Assembly: GCA_939791845.1 (NCBI GenBank)
Contig: CALNEX010000004.1
Location: 1 to 35,277, forward strand
Direction: 5' to 3'
DNA length: 35,277 nucleotides
DNA from: an uncultured Mediterranea sp.
GTDB lineage: Bacteria; Bacteroidota; Bacteroidia; Bacteroidales; Bacteroidaceae
This document shows, in pieces, positions 1 through 7,676 of this stretch. Under the pieces are notes generated by a model that was given only the letters and a program-made list of their open reading frames with translations, made no database searches and was not told where the DNA came from. The position numbers and the translations under genes were made by a program. The first letter of the stretch is position 1; each line of letters begins with the position of its first letter.

Positions 1-315
1 GGGGTGGAAACGCTGGTGATACTCCTGACGGTGGCCTGCGTGCCCCTTGCGCTGAAGTTGTTTGCCTGGGTGCTGGCCCGGCGGATTGACACGGCGGGGA
101 TAGACCGTGCGCTCCGGCTGTATGGGGTGTGGAGCACGGTGCGGGCCTTGCTGCTTTTCCTTCCGGCTTTGGCAGGATTCCTGGGCTACTACCTGCTGTT
201 GAGCAACAAATGCCTGCTCTGCGGACTGATAGCTTTGGTGGCCATGCTGTTTTGCGTGCCCGGACAGAAACGTCTGCGCCATGAATTGCACATCGATCAA
301 AGAGGGGAGGAGTAA
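1..315 (+). CDS. small integral membrane protein, 5' end probably cut by the window
   Basis: The frame is open from the first base, and the only early start-like codon is a GTG at position 4, so the gene probably begins upstream. The visible 103 or so residues hold three hydrophobic stretches (roughly residues 2-25, 45-66 and 69-85), with two cysteines in the last (a KCLLC motif), and end in a charged tail rich in Arg, His and Glu. I do not recognise the family. Only two bases separate its stop from the next start, and a purine-rich GGGGAGGAG stretch at its 3' end would be the ribosome binding site of that gene, so the two are very likely co-transcribed. A role in the membrane is all that can be said. 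Confidence 0.6.
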   Translation, partial: GVETLVILLTVACVPLALKLFAWVLARRIDTAGIDRALRLYGVWSTVRALLLFLPALAGFLGYYLLLSNKCLLCGLIALVAMLFCVPGQKRLRHELHIDQRGEE

Positions 316-317
316 GG

Positions 318-848
318 ATGGACGGGACTTATCTGCGTGGCGAGCACGTCTACCTTCGTGCCCTCGAGCCCGAGGACCTGGACTTCATCTACGAGGTGGA
401 GAACCGGCCGGAGCATTGGGCGATGAGTGACTTCACCGTGCCCTACTCGCGCTTCTCCATCCGGCAGTACCTGCAAGAGAACCATAGCGACCTTTTCACG
501 GACAAGCAACTCCGGCTGGTTATTGCCCTGTGCGGGGACGGCACGCCCGTGGGCACCATCGACCTCTTCAACTACCAACCCCTGCACGCCCATGCCGAGG
601 TGGGCATCCTTGTCCGCAAGGAGCACCGGGGCAGGGGATATGCCCGCGAAGCCCTCGGCCTGCTCTGCGACTATGCCTTCGGCTTCCTGCATTTGCACCA
701 GTTGGCGGCACGGGTGGTGACGGACAATGAGGTCAGCCTTCGCTTGTTCCGCTCGTGCGGTTTCAGCGAGTGCGGAGTGTTGTGCCAATGGTGGCGTGTG
801 GATGGGGCGTACAAGGATGTGGCTGTGCTTCAGTGCCTGGGCGGATGA
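318..848 (+). CDS. GNAT family N-acetyltransferase (RimJ/RimL/SpeG-like)
   Basis: This 176-residue protein has the layout of a single-domain acetyl-CoA-dependent N-acetyltransferase. The N-terminus (YLRGEHVYLRALEPEDLDFI) is the typical first strand and helix of the RimJ/SpeG subgroup. The acetyl-CoA pyrophosphate-binding loop is visible as RKEHRGRGYAREAL (about residues 99-112), and the C-terminal VVTDNEVSLRLFRSCGF (about 134-150) is the usual motif B region. The acceptor could be a polyamine, a ribosomal protein N-terminus or a small amine; the sequence does not decide this. It follows the small membrane protein gene by two bases and is followed by a clear terminator, so it ends that operon. 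Confidence 0.85.
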   Translation: MDGTYLRGEHVYLRALEPEDLDFIYEVENRPEHWAMSDFTVPYSRFSIRQYLQENHSDLFTDKQLRLVIALCGDGTPVGTIDLFNYQPLHAHAEVGILVRKEHRGRGYAREALGLLCDYAFGFLHLHQLAARVVTDNEVSLRLFRSCGFSECGVLCQWWRVDGAYKDVAVLQCLGG

Positions 849-889
849 AAAAAAGTCCGGTGCTTGCCCTTGACGGGGCGGCACCGGAC
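847..889 (-). terminator. intrinsic terminator for the phosphate transporter gene
   Basis: GTCCGGTGC (855-863) pairs with GCACCGGAC (881-889), and further pairs bring the loop down to about four bases. Read on the minus strand, the hairpin is followed at once by a run of seven or more T (the A run at 847-854). It lies about 70 bases downstream of the stop of the minus-strand transporter gene and partly overlaps the end of the GNAT gene. Confidence 0.8.
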
Positions 890-927
890 GTACACAATAA
901 GCTGAGTGATATAGAATCTGTCACATG

Positions 928-950
928 CCGCGCCTCCCGGCGCGGTTTTT
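928..950 (+). terminator. intrinsic terminator for the GNAT gene operon
   Basis: CCGCGCC (928-934) and GGCGCGG (939-945) form a perfect 7-bp GC stem with a four-base loop, followed by TTTTT (946-950). It is plus-oriented, 80 bases after the GNAT stop. The two convergent units therefore each have their own terminator, and these lie interleaved in 110 bases. Confidence 0.85.
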
Positions 951-960
951 GTGTTTATGT

Positions 961-3216
961 TCAGTTCTTGTCATTGTCTTCAGCCTGGAACTTGCGGCTC
1001 ACCTTCAGCAGGTTGGTGGTGTAGGTCACCACGTTCTGGGCCTCCTGAATCATCGTGAGGTAGACCATGCTCACCTTGATGCTGCCGCTCTGGCCCTGGA
1101 TGCGCTGCAGCTCCTCACGCTTCAGGTGGGAGAGTTGGGCGTTCAGGTCGTTGGCCCTGCGGACAAGGTCGTTCAGGTGGGCGTAGTCGTTGTCCTCCAC
1201 GGCCTGGCGGCTGGACTGGAGCAGGTTGGTGATGTCCTCGCTGACGTCGCCGAACTCGCCCTTCTGGATGGCATCCAGCGGCTTGAAGTTGTTGTCGATG
1301 TGCTCCAGGCAAGGCTCGCAGAGGCGGCCGACGCTGTACACCAGCTCGCTGGCGAAGTCATTGCCCTGGAAGTAGTAGAGCCCCTTCTCCAGCACCGTGT
1401 TGTTGTCCAGGCGGGACATGGCCAGCGTGCCCGTGCGCTTCATCTGCTTGACGAGCTGCTTCTCGAATTTCACCGAGCCGTTCACCCGGCGCAGGCCGCG
1501 CAGGTTCTCGTGCAGGAAGGAGGTGACGGTGCGCTCGTAGTTCTCCTGGGCGAAGGCCAGCACCTTGGTCAGCTCCTCGCGGGTGTGTTGGCGCAGGAGG
1601 GTCAGCACCTCGGCGTTGTCCTGGCTCTGGAGCATCTGGCGGACGGTATCCTGGTTCTCTTGTTTCTTCTTGCGCTTCTTGAACATCATCTGGCTATGGA
1701 TGAGCGAGTAGACGGCCACGCCTATCAGCGCGAGGATGGCCACGGCACCGCCGAAGTGGATGACCAGCGTCACGAAGAAGCAGATGGTGAACGCCGCGCC
1801 TGCCGTGATGAACCAGCCGCCGATGACGCTCAGCACGCCCGTGATGCGATACACCGCCGAGTCGCGGCCCCAGGCACGGTCGGCCAGCGAGGTACCCATG
1901 GACACCATGAACGTGACGTAGGTGGTGGACAGCGGAAGCTTCAGCGACGTGCCCAGCGCGATGAGCAGCGAGGACAGCACGAGGTTGACCGAAGCGCGCA
2001 CGAGGTCGAACGCCGCGCCGTCTTCCAGCGTCAGCTCCTCCTTGCGGAAGCGGGTGTCCAGCCAGCGCTTGGTGCGCTCCGGCGTAATCTTGCTCAGGCC
2101 CGTGGCGATGCCCATGCTGTAGCGCACCAGGCGGCGGGCGATGGGCGTGGAGCCGAAGCCTTCCTCACCCTCGTCCTGGCGGGCCAGGGAGACTTCGGTC
2201 TGGATGACGTTGTGCGCCTTCTTGGACGTCCACAGGGCGTAGACCATCACACAACCGGCGGCCACGAGGAAGTACCACGGCGTCTGTGCCGAGCCCAGCA
2301 GCGAGCCCATCAGCCAGCCGTCCGTGCCGGCAGCCTGGCCGTTGGCCATGTAGTCCGTGTAGGCGTCATAGCCCGCCAGGGGCACACCGATGAAGTTCAC
2401 CAGGTCGTTGCCCGCGAAGGCCAGGGCCAGGGCAAAGGTGCCCATCATCACCACAATCTTGAAGACGTTCACCCGCAGCCAGTGCAGGATTTGCATCAGG
2501 ATGGTGAAGAACACGAAGAGGCTTATCAGGATGGTGAAGGAGTGTACATGCACCCAGTCTTTCACTTCGGCCGTCATCAGCGTGCTGTCCTTCAGGCCCT
2601 TGATGAGCATGAAGTAGATGATGCTCGTGGCCGCCACGCCGCCGAAGAGGGCGATGCTGTACTTCAGGTGTTTCTTGTAATTATAGGTGAAGATGACGCG
2701 CGCCAGATATTGCACCAGCATGCCGAAGAAGAACGCGATGGCCACCGACACGAATATCGCCATGATGACCTGCAGGGCCTTGTCCGTGTTGATGAGCTGG
2801 CCCATGGAATACTCGCCGTCGCCCATCGTCTTCACCAGCGCCAGGGCGAACGTGCCGCCCAGCAGCTCGAACACCATCGAGACCGTGGTGGATGTGGGCA
2901 GGCCCATCGTGTTGAACACGTCCAGCAGCACCACGTCCGTCAGCATCACGGCCAGGAGGATGCACATCAGCTCGTCGAAGTAGAAGAACTGCGGCTGGTA
3001 GATGCCATGCCGCGCAATGTCCATCATGCCGTTGCTGAGCGACGCGCCGATGAAGACGCCGATGCTGGCCAGCACCAGCATGGTCCGGAACGATGCCGCC
3101 TTGGAGCCGACGGACGAATTGAGGAAGTTCACCGCATCGTTGGCCACGCCCACCAGCAGGTCGAACACCGCAAGGACGGCGAGGAAGAGCACGATGCACA
3201 AATACATTGTTTCCAT
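961..3216 (-). CDS. PiT-family inorganic phosphate transporter with C-terminal PhoU-like domain
   Basis: This 751-residue protein belongs to the phosphate permease family PF01384. The duplicated signature is visible: GVANDAVNFLNSSVGSKAA near residues 23-41 and FAGNDLVNFIGVPLAG near 265-280, each inside a hydrophobic repeat. About ten membrane segments fill residues 1-515. A basic KKRKKK stretch then leads into a hydrophilic helical region (about 530-751) that resembles the PhoU-like tails fused to PiT transporters in Bacteroidetes. It would import phosphate (as metal phosphate or with a cation), with the tail possibly controlling transport. It is a single-gene unit, divergent from the phosphodiesterase gene. 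No convincing -7 box was found for it. Confidence 0.92.
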   Translation of the reverse strand: METMYLCIVLFLAVLAVFDLLVGVANDAVNFLNSSVGSKAASFRTMLVLASIGVFIGASLSNGMMDIARHGIYQPQFFYFDELMCILLAVMLTDVVLLDVFNTMGLPTSTTVSMVFELLGGTFALALVKTMGDGEYSMGQLINTDKALQVIMAIFVSVAIAFFFGMLVQYLARVIFTYNYKKHLKYSIALFGGVAATSIIYFMLIKGLKDSTLMTAEVKDWVHVHSFTILISLFVFFTILMQILHWLRVNVFKIVVMMGTFALALAFAGNDLVNFIGVPLAGYDAYTDYMANGQAAGTDGWLMGSLLGSAQTPWYFLVAAGCVMVYALWTSKKAHNVIQTEVSLARQDEGEEGFGSTPIARRLVRYSMGIATGLSKITPERTKRWLDTRFRKEELTLEDGAAFDLVRASVNLVLSSLLIALGTSLKLPLSTTYVTFMVSMGTSLADRAWGRDSAVYRITGVLSVIGGWFITAGAAFTICFFVTLVIHFGGAVAILALIGVAVYSLIHSQMMFKKRKKKQENQDTVRQMLQSQDNAEVLTLLRQHTREELTKVLAFAQENYERTVTSFLHENLRGLRRVNGSVKFEKQLVKQMKRTGTLAMSRLDNNTVLEKGLYYFQGNDFASELVYSVGRLCEPCLEHIDNNFKPLDAIQKGEFGDVSEDITNLLQSSRQAVEDNDYAHLNDLVRRANDLNAQLSHLKREELQRIQGQSGSIKVSMVYLTMIQEAQNVVTYTTNLLKVSRKFQAEDNDKN

Positions 3217-3284
3217 AACTGTAGAGTAATATTAATAATGTGTGATTCTATATCTTTGCTTTACGCCTGCAAAGGTCGGGAACG

Positions 3285-3327
3285 CGTGTTACAAGGCGTT
3301 GACACACGTGTTACAAACGTGTTACAA
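3285..3327 (+). repeat. three copies of CGTGTTACAA at helical spacing
   Basis: Exact copies of the 10-mer CGTGTTACAA stand at 3285-3294, 3307-3316 and 3318-3327, that is 22 and 11 bases apart, or close to two turns and one turn of the helix. They lie between the divergent phosphate transporter and phosphodiesterase genes, upstream of the probable -7 box of the latter. A regulator binding one face of the DNA is a reasonable inference; which gene it serves is unknown. Confidence 0.6.
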
Positions 3328-3364
3328 AACGGGGGCGGCGCGCTGGTTTGTGAAAGGGAAAGCG

Positions 3365-3372
3365 TATCTTTG
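3365..3372 (+). promoter_or_regulatory. Bacteroidetes -7 box of the phosphodiesterase gene
   Basis: TATCTTTG at 3365-3372 matches the Bacteroidetes -7 consensus TAnnTTTG exactly, 24 bases before the ATG. The best TTTG upstream (3347-3350) is only 14 bases away, shorter than the usual 19-21. The -33 element is therefore weak, which fits a promoter that needs an activator at the upstream repeat array. A second TATCTTTG at 3251-3258 sits in the transporter leader and is probably incidental. Confidence 0.55.
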
Positions 3373-3396
3373 CACCCGCTACAATCATCAATCCAC

Positions 3397-3897
3397 ATGC
3401 TTATGACCCACATTGGACTCCTCTCTGACACCCACGGCTGCTGGGACGACCGCTACCTGCGCTACTTCGAGCCGTGCGACGAAATCTGGCACGCCGGAGA
3501 CATCGGCTCACCCGAGGTGGCCGACCGCCTCGCCGCCTTCCGCCCCCTGCGCGCCGTCTACGGCAACATCGACGGCCAGGAACTGCGCCGACGCTTCCCG
3601 CAGACCCTCCGCTTCACCGTGGACGGCGCGGAGGTGCTGATGAAGCACATCGGCGGATACCCCGGCCGCTACGACCCGTCCATCGCCGGCAGCATCCTGG
3701 CCCGTCCGCCGCGGCTCTTCGTCAGCGGCCACTCGCACATCCTCAAGGTGAAGTACGACCGCACCCTGGGGCTGCTGCACATCAACCCCGGGGCCGCCGG
3801 CAAGCAGGGCTGGCACAAGACGCGCACGCTGGTGCGCTTCTGCATCGACGCGGGCACGTTCAGCGGCCTGGAGGTCATCGAGCTGGCGGACAAGTAG
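3397..3897 (+). CDS. YfcE/MJ0936-family metallophosphoesterase
   Basis: The 166-residue protein carries the metal-binding motifs of the calcineurin-like phosphoesterase fold in order: LLSDTHG near the N-terminus, HAGDIGS, YGNIDG, GHSHILK and INPGA. The length and motif spacing are those of the compact YfcE group of two-metal phosphodiesterases. The natural substrate is uncertain in this family. The first ATG (3397) is followed by another two codons later (3403), and either could be the start. It stands alone between two intergenic repeat arrays. The neighbouring phosphate transporter is divergent, so a link with phosphate metabolism is only suggestive. Confidence 0.88.
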   Translation: MLMTHIGLLSDTHGCWDDRYLRYFEPCDEIWHAGDIGSPEVADRLAAFRPLRAVYGNIDGQELRRRFPQTLRFTVDGAEVLMKHIGGYPGRYDPSIAGSILARPPRLFVSGHSHILKVKYDRTLGLLHINPGAAGKQGWHKTRTLVRFCIDAGTFSGLEVIELADK

Positions 3898-3911
3898 GTT
3901 TCCCGTGAAAT

Positions 3912-3947
3912 AATCCCCGCATGTCTTGGCGAATCACGGGGATTTGT
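3912..3947 (+). terminator. stem-loop after the phosphodiesterase gene
   Basis: AATCCCCG (3912-3919) pairs with CGGGGATT (3937-3944) and is followed by a short TTTGTC. A competing pairing, CCCGTGA (3903-3909) with TCACGGG (3934-3940), shares the right arm. The T run is short, so termination may be partial. The -33 element of the next promoter lies in the loop. Confidence 0.55.
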
Positions 3948-3956
3948 CTATCTTTG
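3926..3956 (+). promoter_or_regulatory. promoter of the HU-like gene
   Basis: TTGG (3926-3929) and TATCTTTG (3949-3956) are separated by 19 bases, which fits the Bacteroidetes -33/-7 arrangement. Transcription would start near 3963, which puts the whole 23-bp repeat array that follows into the leader of the HU-like gene. Confidence 0.65.
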
Positions 3957-3965
3957 CCACAGAAA

Positions 3966-4062
3966 TAGACGTACGTGTATGGCAATGTTACATGTACGTG
4001 TAAGGCAGGGTTACACGTACGTCTATGTATATGTTACACGTACATGTGATTATGTCTCACAT
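3966..4062 (+). repeat. four-copy 23-bp repeat array with GTAC-centred quasi-palindromes
   Basis: GTAC cores lie at 3971-3974, 3994-3997, 4017-4020 and 4040-4043, exactly 23 bases apart. Each is flanked by TTACAC/TTACAT on the left or GTGTA on the right, so each unit is nearly palindromic (ideal form TTACACGTACGTGTAA). TAGACGTACGTGTA (3966-3979) is the exact reverse complement of TACACGTACGTCTA (4012-4025). Copy four is the most degenerate. The array fills the space between the promoter and the start of the HU-like gene. Confidence 0.85.
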
Positions 4063-4078
4063 CCATATCTCATAGCCC

Positions 4079-4549
4079 ATGGCAAAGTATCAACTGAACC
4101 AGATGCGCAACCGCCTGAACCCGGACAAGGACGGCCTGTGGCATGCCACGCCCGCCCCTGCGCAGAAATTCGACACGGACGACCTGTGCCGCCTGGCCTC
4201 GCGGCACACCACGCTGGCCCCCTTCGAGGTGCGCGCCGTGCTGGACCTCGTCAGCGACTTCGTGCCCCAAGCCCTGGCCGAGGGCAGGGTGGTGCAGCTG
4301 GGCGGCCTGGGGTCGCTGCGGCTGGAGTATGGCAGCGAGGGCGTGCGCGAGCCCGAGGACTTCCACCCGCGCCTCATGCGCCCCGCCCGCGTGGTGTTCC
4401 GCCCCTCCAGGCAGCTGATGCAAGAGGTGCGGGCGGCCCTCTTCTACGAGCCGGGCGGCATCGTGGCCGAGGGCACGGCCTTCGCCAGCGTGGAGTCCTA
4501 CCGCCGCTGGCAGGCCGGGCGGCAGGAGGGGGCGGGCGGGGAGCCGTGA
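4079..4549 (+). CDS. HU-like DNA-binding protein (Bacteroidetes long type)
   Basis: The 156-residue protein resembles the HU-related proteins specific to Bacteroidetes (HU-HIG group). It starts MAKYQLNQMRNRLNPDKDG, a swapped and extended N-terminus typical of the group. The region DTDDLCRLASRHTTLAPFEVRAVLDLVSDFV matches the helical dimerisation half of HU, and GRVVQLGGLGSLRLEYGSEG matches the strand leading to the DNA-binding arm. The C-terminal 40 or so residues extend beyond classical HU (about 90 residues). It would bind DNA as a dimer in the nucleoid. The gene stands alone, with a 23-bp repeat array in its leader that could be its own or another protein's binding site. Confidence 0.85.
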   Translation: MAKYQLNQMRNRLNPDKDGLWHATPAPAQKFDTDDLCRLASRHTTLAPFEVRAVLDLVSDFVPQALAEGRVVQLGGLGSLRLEYGSEGVREPEDFHPRLMRPARVVFRPSRQLMQEVRAALFYEPGGIVAEGTAFASVESYRRWQAGRQEGAGGEP

Positions 4550-4566
4550 ATCTTTCGGGCGAAAAG

Positions 4567-4598
4567 TTTGGCCATGTCCGCGCTTTTTCCCATCTTTG
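4567..4598 (+). promoter_or_regulatory. promoter of rfbA-rfbB
   Basis: TTTG (4567-4570), 20 bases, then CATCTTTG (4591-4598), which differs from the -7 consensus TAnnTTTG only in its first base. Transcription would start near 4605 and leave a leader of about 90 bases before rfbA. Confidence 0.7.
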
Positions 4599-4697
4599 CA
4601 GCCGTGAATAAGTGCGAGAGCCGTGGGGCGTCGTCCTCCTTCTTATTTTATTCCGCCTGAGTAAGCCGTTTTACCCATTAACTAATAGGAACAAGAT

Positions 4698-5570
4698 ATG
4701 AAAGGAATTATTCTTGCCGGTGGCAGCGCCACCCGCCTCTATCCCCTCAGCAAGGCCATCTCCAAGCAGATCATGCCCGTCTACGACAAGCCGATGATTT
4801 ACTACCCCCTGTCCACGCTGATGCTGGCCGGCATCCGCGAGGTGCTCGTCATCTCCACGCCCAGGGACCTGCCCATGTTCCGCGAACTGCTGGGCACGGG
4901 CGAGGAGCTGGGCATGAAGTTCTCCTACAAGGTGCAGGAGAAGCCCAACGGGCTGGCTCAGGCCTTCGTGCTGGGCGCGGACTTCCTGGAGGGGGGGCCG
5001 GGTTGCCTCATCCTGGGCGACAACCTGTTCTACGGGCAGGGATTCAGCGCCATGCTGCGCCGCGCCGCCTCCGTGGAGCAGGGCGCCTGCATCTTCGGCT
5101 ACTACGTGAAGGACCCGCGTGCCTACGGGGTGGTGGAGTTCGATGCCACGGGCCGGGTGGTGTCCCTGGAGGAGAAGCCCGCGCAGCCGCGTAGCAACTA
5201 CGCCGTGCCCGGCCTCTACTTCTACGACCACACCGTCACCGAGAAGGCGTTGGCACTGAAGCCTTCCGCCCGCGGCGAGTATGAAATCACCGACCTCAAC
5301 CGCCTCTACCTGGAGGAGGGCACGCTGAAGGTCGAGCTGTTCGGCCGCGGCTTCGCCTGGCTGGACACGGGCAACTGCGACAGCCTGCTGGAGGCCTCCA
5401 ACTTCGTGGCCACCATCCAGAACCGCCAGGGGTTCCGCGTCTCCTGCATCGAGGAAATCGCGTGGCGCAAGGGCTGGATAGACGTGGACCAGCTGCACCG
5501 CCTGGGCGAGCAGATGGGCAAGACGGAGTACGGGCAGTATCTGATGGAACTGGCGGACTCGCACCGGTGA
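4698..5570 (+). CDS. rfbA: glucose-1-phosphate thymidylyltransferase
   Basis: The 290-residue protein is a full-length RmlA/RfbA. It makes dTDP-glucose from dTTP and glucose 1-phosphate, the first step of dTDP-rhamnose and related dTDP-sugar synthesis. The nucleotide-binding signature [20 protein letters not shown] lies at the N-terminus, followed by [20 protein letters not shown], the metal-site [10 protein letters not shown], the sugar-site [20 protein letters not shown], and [16 protein letters not shown]. The length agrees with the family. The next gene, rfbB, follows after 36 bases, so the two form an operon for cell-surface polysaccharide precursors. No rfbC or rfbD is in the window. 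Confidence 0.96.
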   Translation: MKGIILAGGSATRLYPLSKAISKQIMPVYDKPMIYYPLSTLMLAGIREVLVISTPRDLPMFRELLGTGEELGMKFSYKVQEKPNGLAQAFVLGADFLEGGPGCLILGDNLFYGQGFSAMLRRAASVEQGACIFGYYVKDPRAYGVVEFDATGRVVSLEEKPAQPRSNYAVPGLYFYDHTVTEKALALKPSARGEYEITDLNRLYLEEGTLKVELFGRGFAWLDTGNCDSLLEASNFVATIQNRQGFRVSCIEEIAWRKGWIDVDQLHRLGEQMGKTEYGQYLMELADSHR

Positions 5571-5606
5571 ACCATTAATCATTGACCATTAACCATTTAT
5601 CATTAT
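5571..5606 (+). repeat. short imperfect direct repeats of CCATTAA type between rfbA and rfbB
   Basis: The 36-base spacer is made almost entirely of ACCATTA-like units: ACCATTA at 5571-5577 and 5585-5591, and ACCATT at 5592-5597, with CATT units between them. It is AT-rich and stands out from the GC-rich genes. No function is assigned; it contains the region in front of the rfbB start. Confidence 0.5.
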
Positions 5607-6746
5607 ATGAAGACCTATCTCGTAACCGGCGCCGCCGGATTCATCGGCGCCAACTACATCAAGTACATCCTGCGGATACACGAGCATATCCGCGTGGTCA
5701 TCCTCGATGCCCTGACCTATGCGGGCAACCTCGGCACCATCGCCGGGGACATCGACAATGACCGCTGCATCTTCGTCAAGGGCGACATCTGCGACCGCAA
5801 GCTGGTGGACGACCTCTTCGGCCAATATAAGTTCGACTATGTGGTGAACTTCGCTGCCGAGAGCCACGTGGACCGCAGCATCGAGAATCCCCAGCTCTTC
5901 CTCATTACCAACATCCTGGGTACGCAGAATCTGCTGGATGCCGCCCGCCGCGCGTGGGTCATGGGCAAGGACGAGACCGGCTATCCCGTGTGGCGCGAAG
6001 GCGTCCGCTATCATCAGGTCAGCACCGACGAGGTCTATGGCTCGCTGGGCGACGAGGGCTACTTCACGGAGCAGACGCCCCTCTGCCCGCACAGCCCCTA
6101 CAGTGCCTCGAAGACCAGTGCGGACCTGTTCGTGATGGCTTACCACGACACGTATCACATGCCGGTCAGCATCACCCGCTGCTCGAACAATTACGGGCCT
6201 TACCACTTCCCGGAGAAGCTCATCCCGCTCATCATCAAGAACATCCTGGAGGGCAAGAAGCTGCCTGTCTACGGCAACGGCTCGAACGTGCGCGACTGGC
6301 TCTATGTGGAGGACCACTGCAAGGCCATCGACCTCGTGGTGCGCGAAGGCAAGGCTGGTGAGGTCTACAACGTCGGCGGGCACAACGAGAAGACCAACCT
6401 GGAAATCGTGAAGCTGACCATCGCCACCATCCACCGCCTGATGGAGTCGCATCCCGAATACCGCCAGGTGCTGAAGAAGAAGGAAACGGGTGCCGATGGC
6501 GAGATTGACATCAGCTGGATCAACGAGGACCTCATCACCTTTGTCAAGGACCGTCTGGGGCACGACCAGCGTTATGCCATCGACCCCACCAAGATCCGCG
6601 AGGAGCTGGGCTGGTATCCGGAGACCACGTTCGAGGTGGGCATCGTCCGCACCATCGAGTGGTACCTCAACCACCAGGACTGGGTGGAAGAGGTGACCAG
6701 CGGCGACTATCAGAAGTACTATGAGCGGATGTACGGCAACCGCTAA
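5607..6746 (+). CDS. rfbB: dTDP-glucose 4,6-dehydratase
   Basis: The 379-residue protein is an extended short-chain dehydrogenase of the RmlB type. It binds NAD through GAAGFIGANYIKYI at the N-terminus and converts dTDP-glucose to dTDP-4-keto-6-deoxyglucose. The catalytic region is visible: STDEVYGSLG supplies the Thr-Asp-Glu triad of the dehydratases, and YSASKTSADLF the Tyr-xxx-Lys pair. ESHVDRSI and NNYGPYHFPEKLIPL are also family-typical. It is somewhat longer than the usual 330-360 residues, with an extra stretch around residues 285-315. Its stop codon overlaps the stop of the convergent menA gene. Confidence 0.95.
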   Translation: MKTYLVTGAAGFIGANYIKYILRIHEHIRVVILDALTYAGNLGTIAGDIDNDRCIFVKGDICDRKLVDDLFGQYKFDYVVNFAAESHVDRSIENPQLFLITNILGTQNLLDAARRAWVMGKDETGYPVWREGVRYHQVSTDEVYGSLGDEGYFTEQTPLCPHSPYSASKTSADLFVMAYHDTYHMPVSITRCSNNYGPYHFPEKLIPLIIKNILEGKKLPVYGNGSNVRDWLYVEDHCKAIDLVVREGKAGEVYNVGGHNEKTNLEIVKLTIATIHRLMESHPEYRQVLKKKETGADGEIDISWINEDLITFVKDRLGHDQRYAIDPTKIREELGWYPETTFEVGIVRTIEWYLNHQDWVEEVTSGDYQKYYERMYGNR

Positions 6747-7651
6747 CAGAGCGCCACGCTCAGCATGATGCCGATGAACAGCATATTGCGCGAAGTCTCG
6801 CCCAGTATGCTGTTCAGTTTTTCCCCGCTGCGGATGATGCACATCCTGCGCCACGTCAGGAGGTGGAGGTAGAAGTAGACGCACGGTGCCCAGATGAACT
6901 CCATCCACGTCAGGCGTCCGCTGAAGACGAACCACGTGCAGAGCAGCACCGCCGCGATGCCCAGTGCCAGGTAGGCCTGCCGTCCGAAGCGTGGGCCGAA
7001 GCGTGCCACGAGGGTTCGCTTCCCGCTTATCTTGTCCTGCTCCACGTCGCGGTAGTTGTTGACCATCAGCAGCGTGTCAATCACCAGTCCCGCCACCAGC
7101 GAGAGCACCAGCACATCCGCATTCAGCATCCCCGTCTGTACATAATACGTTCCTCCCACAGGCACGAACCCGAAGAACAGCAGCACCAGCACGTCGCCCC
7201 ATCCCCGGTAGGACAAATAAGTCGTATAGAGGAAGGCGAAGAGGATGCACGTCACGCCCACGGCAATCAGTTCCCAGCCCCCTTGCGGCAGTTTTCCCCA
7301 CGAAAGCCAAAGAAGTCCCAGCCCGCACAGGCAGGCGATGAGCAGTGTCACCCCGATGCCCATGCGCATGGCCCGGGGCGTGATCCAGCCCTCGGCGCAG
7401 GCACGGCGGGGCCCCAGGCGGTCGTCGCGGTCCGTGCCTTTCTGGTAGTCATACAAGTCGTTGATGAAGTTGGCCGCTATCTGCATCGTGCAGGCGAAGA
7501 GCAGGCACAGCACGGCATGCGGCGGCTGGAAGGCCCCGTCGGAGAAAGCCAGTCCGCTGCCCAGCAGCACGGGGATGAGGGCGGCCGTCAGCGTCTTGGG
7601 GCGTGCCGCCAGGAGCCAGGCATAGGCGGAGTTTTTTCGAATTTCTTTCAT
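6743..7651 (-). CDS. menA: 1,4-dihydroxy-2-naphthoate polyprenyltransferase
   Basis: The 302-residue membrane protein belongs to the UbiA prenyltransferase superfamily. The first aspartate-rich motif is NFINDLYDYQKGTDRDDR (about residues 61-78), and the second is seen around NNYRDVEQDKISGKR. The opening AYAWLLAARPKTLTAALIPVLLGS is characteristic of MenA, which attaches the polyprenyl chain to 1,4-dihydroxy-2-naphthoate in menaquinone synthesis. About eight membrane helices can be recognised. It lies 25 bases downstream of the asparaginase start-to-stop unit, so the two are probably co-transcribed. Its TAG overlaps the TAA of rfbB on the other strand, leaving no room for a separate terminator. 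Confidence 0.92.
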   Translation of the reverse strand: MKEIRKNSAYAWLLAARPKTLTAALIPVLLGSGLAFSDGAFQPPHAVLCLLFACTMQIAANFINDLYDYQKGTDRDDRLGPRRACAEGWITPRAMRMGIGVTLLIACLCGLGLLWLSWGKLPQGGWELIAVGVTCILFAFLYTTYLSYRGWGDVLVLLFFGFVPVGGTYYVQTGMLNADVLVLSLVAGLVIDTLLMVNNYRDVEQDKISGKRTLVARFGPRFGRQAYLALGIAAVLLCTWFVFSGRLTWMEFIWAPCVYFYLHLLTWRRMCIIRSGEKLNSILGETSRNMLFIGIMLSVALC

Positions 7652-7676
7652 ATCTGTTTCCTATTTAAGAAGTAAT

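Noticed and set aside
925..3897. A 990-codon plus-strand frame that covers the phosphate transporter region
   Set aside because: It is antisense to the clearly recognisable PiT gene up to about 3216 and has a low-complexity His/Gln/Val-rich translation without any family motif. Only its last 166 codons are a real gene (the phosphodiesterase).
3966..4062. CRISPR array
   Set aside because: The 23-bp period contains both the conserved core and the variable part; there are no separate spacers, only four copies, and no cas gene.
3979..4611. A plus-strand frame starting in the 23-bp repeat array
   Set aside because: Its first codons translate the repeats (YVYVYV) and the rest is an out-of-frame reading of the HU-like gene.
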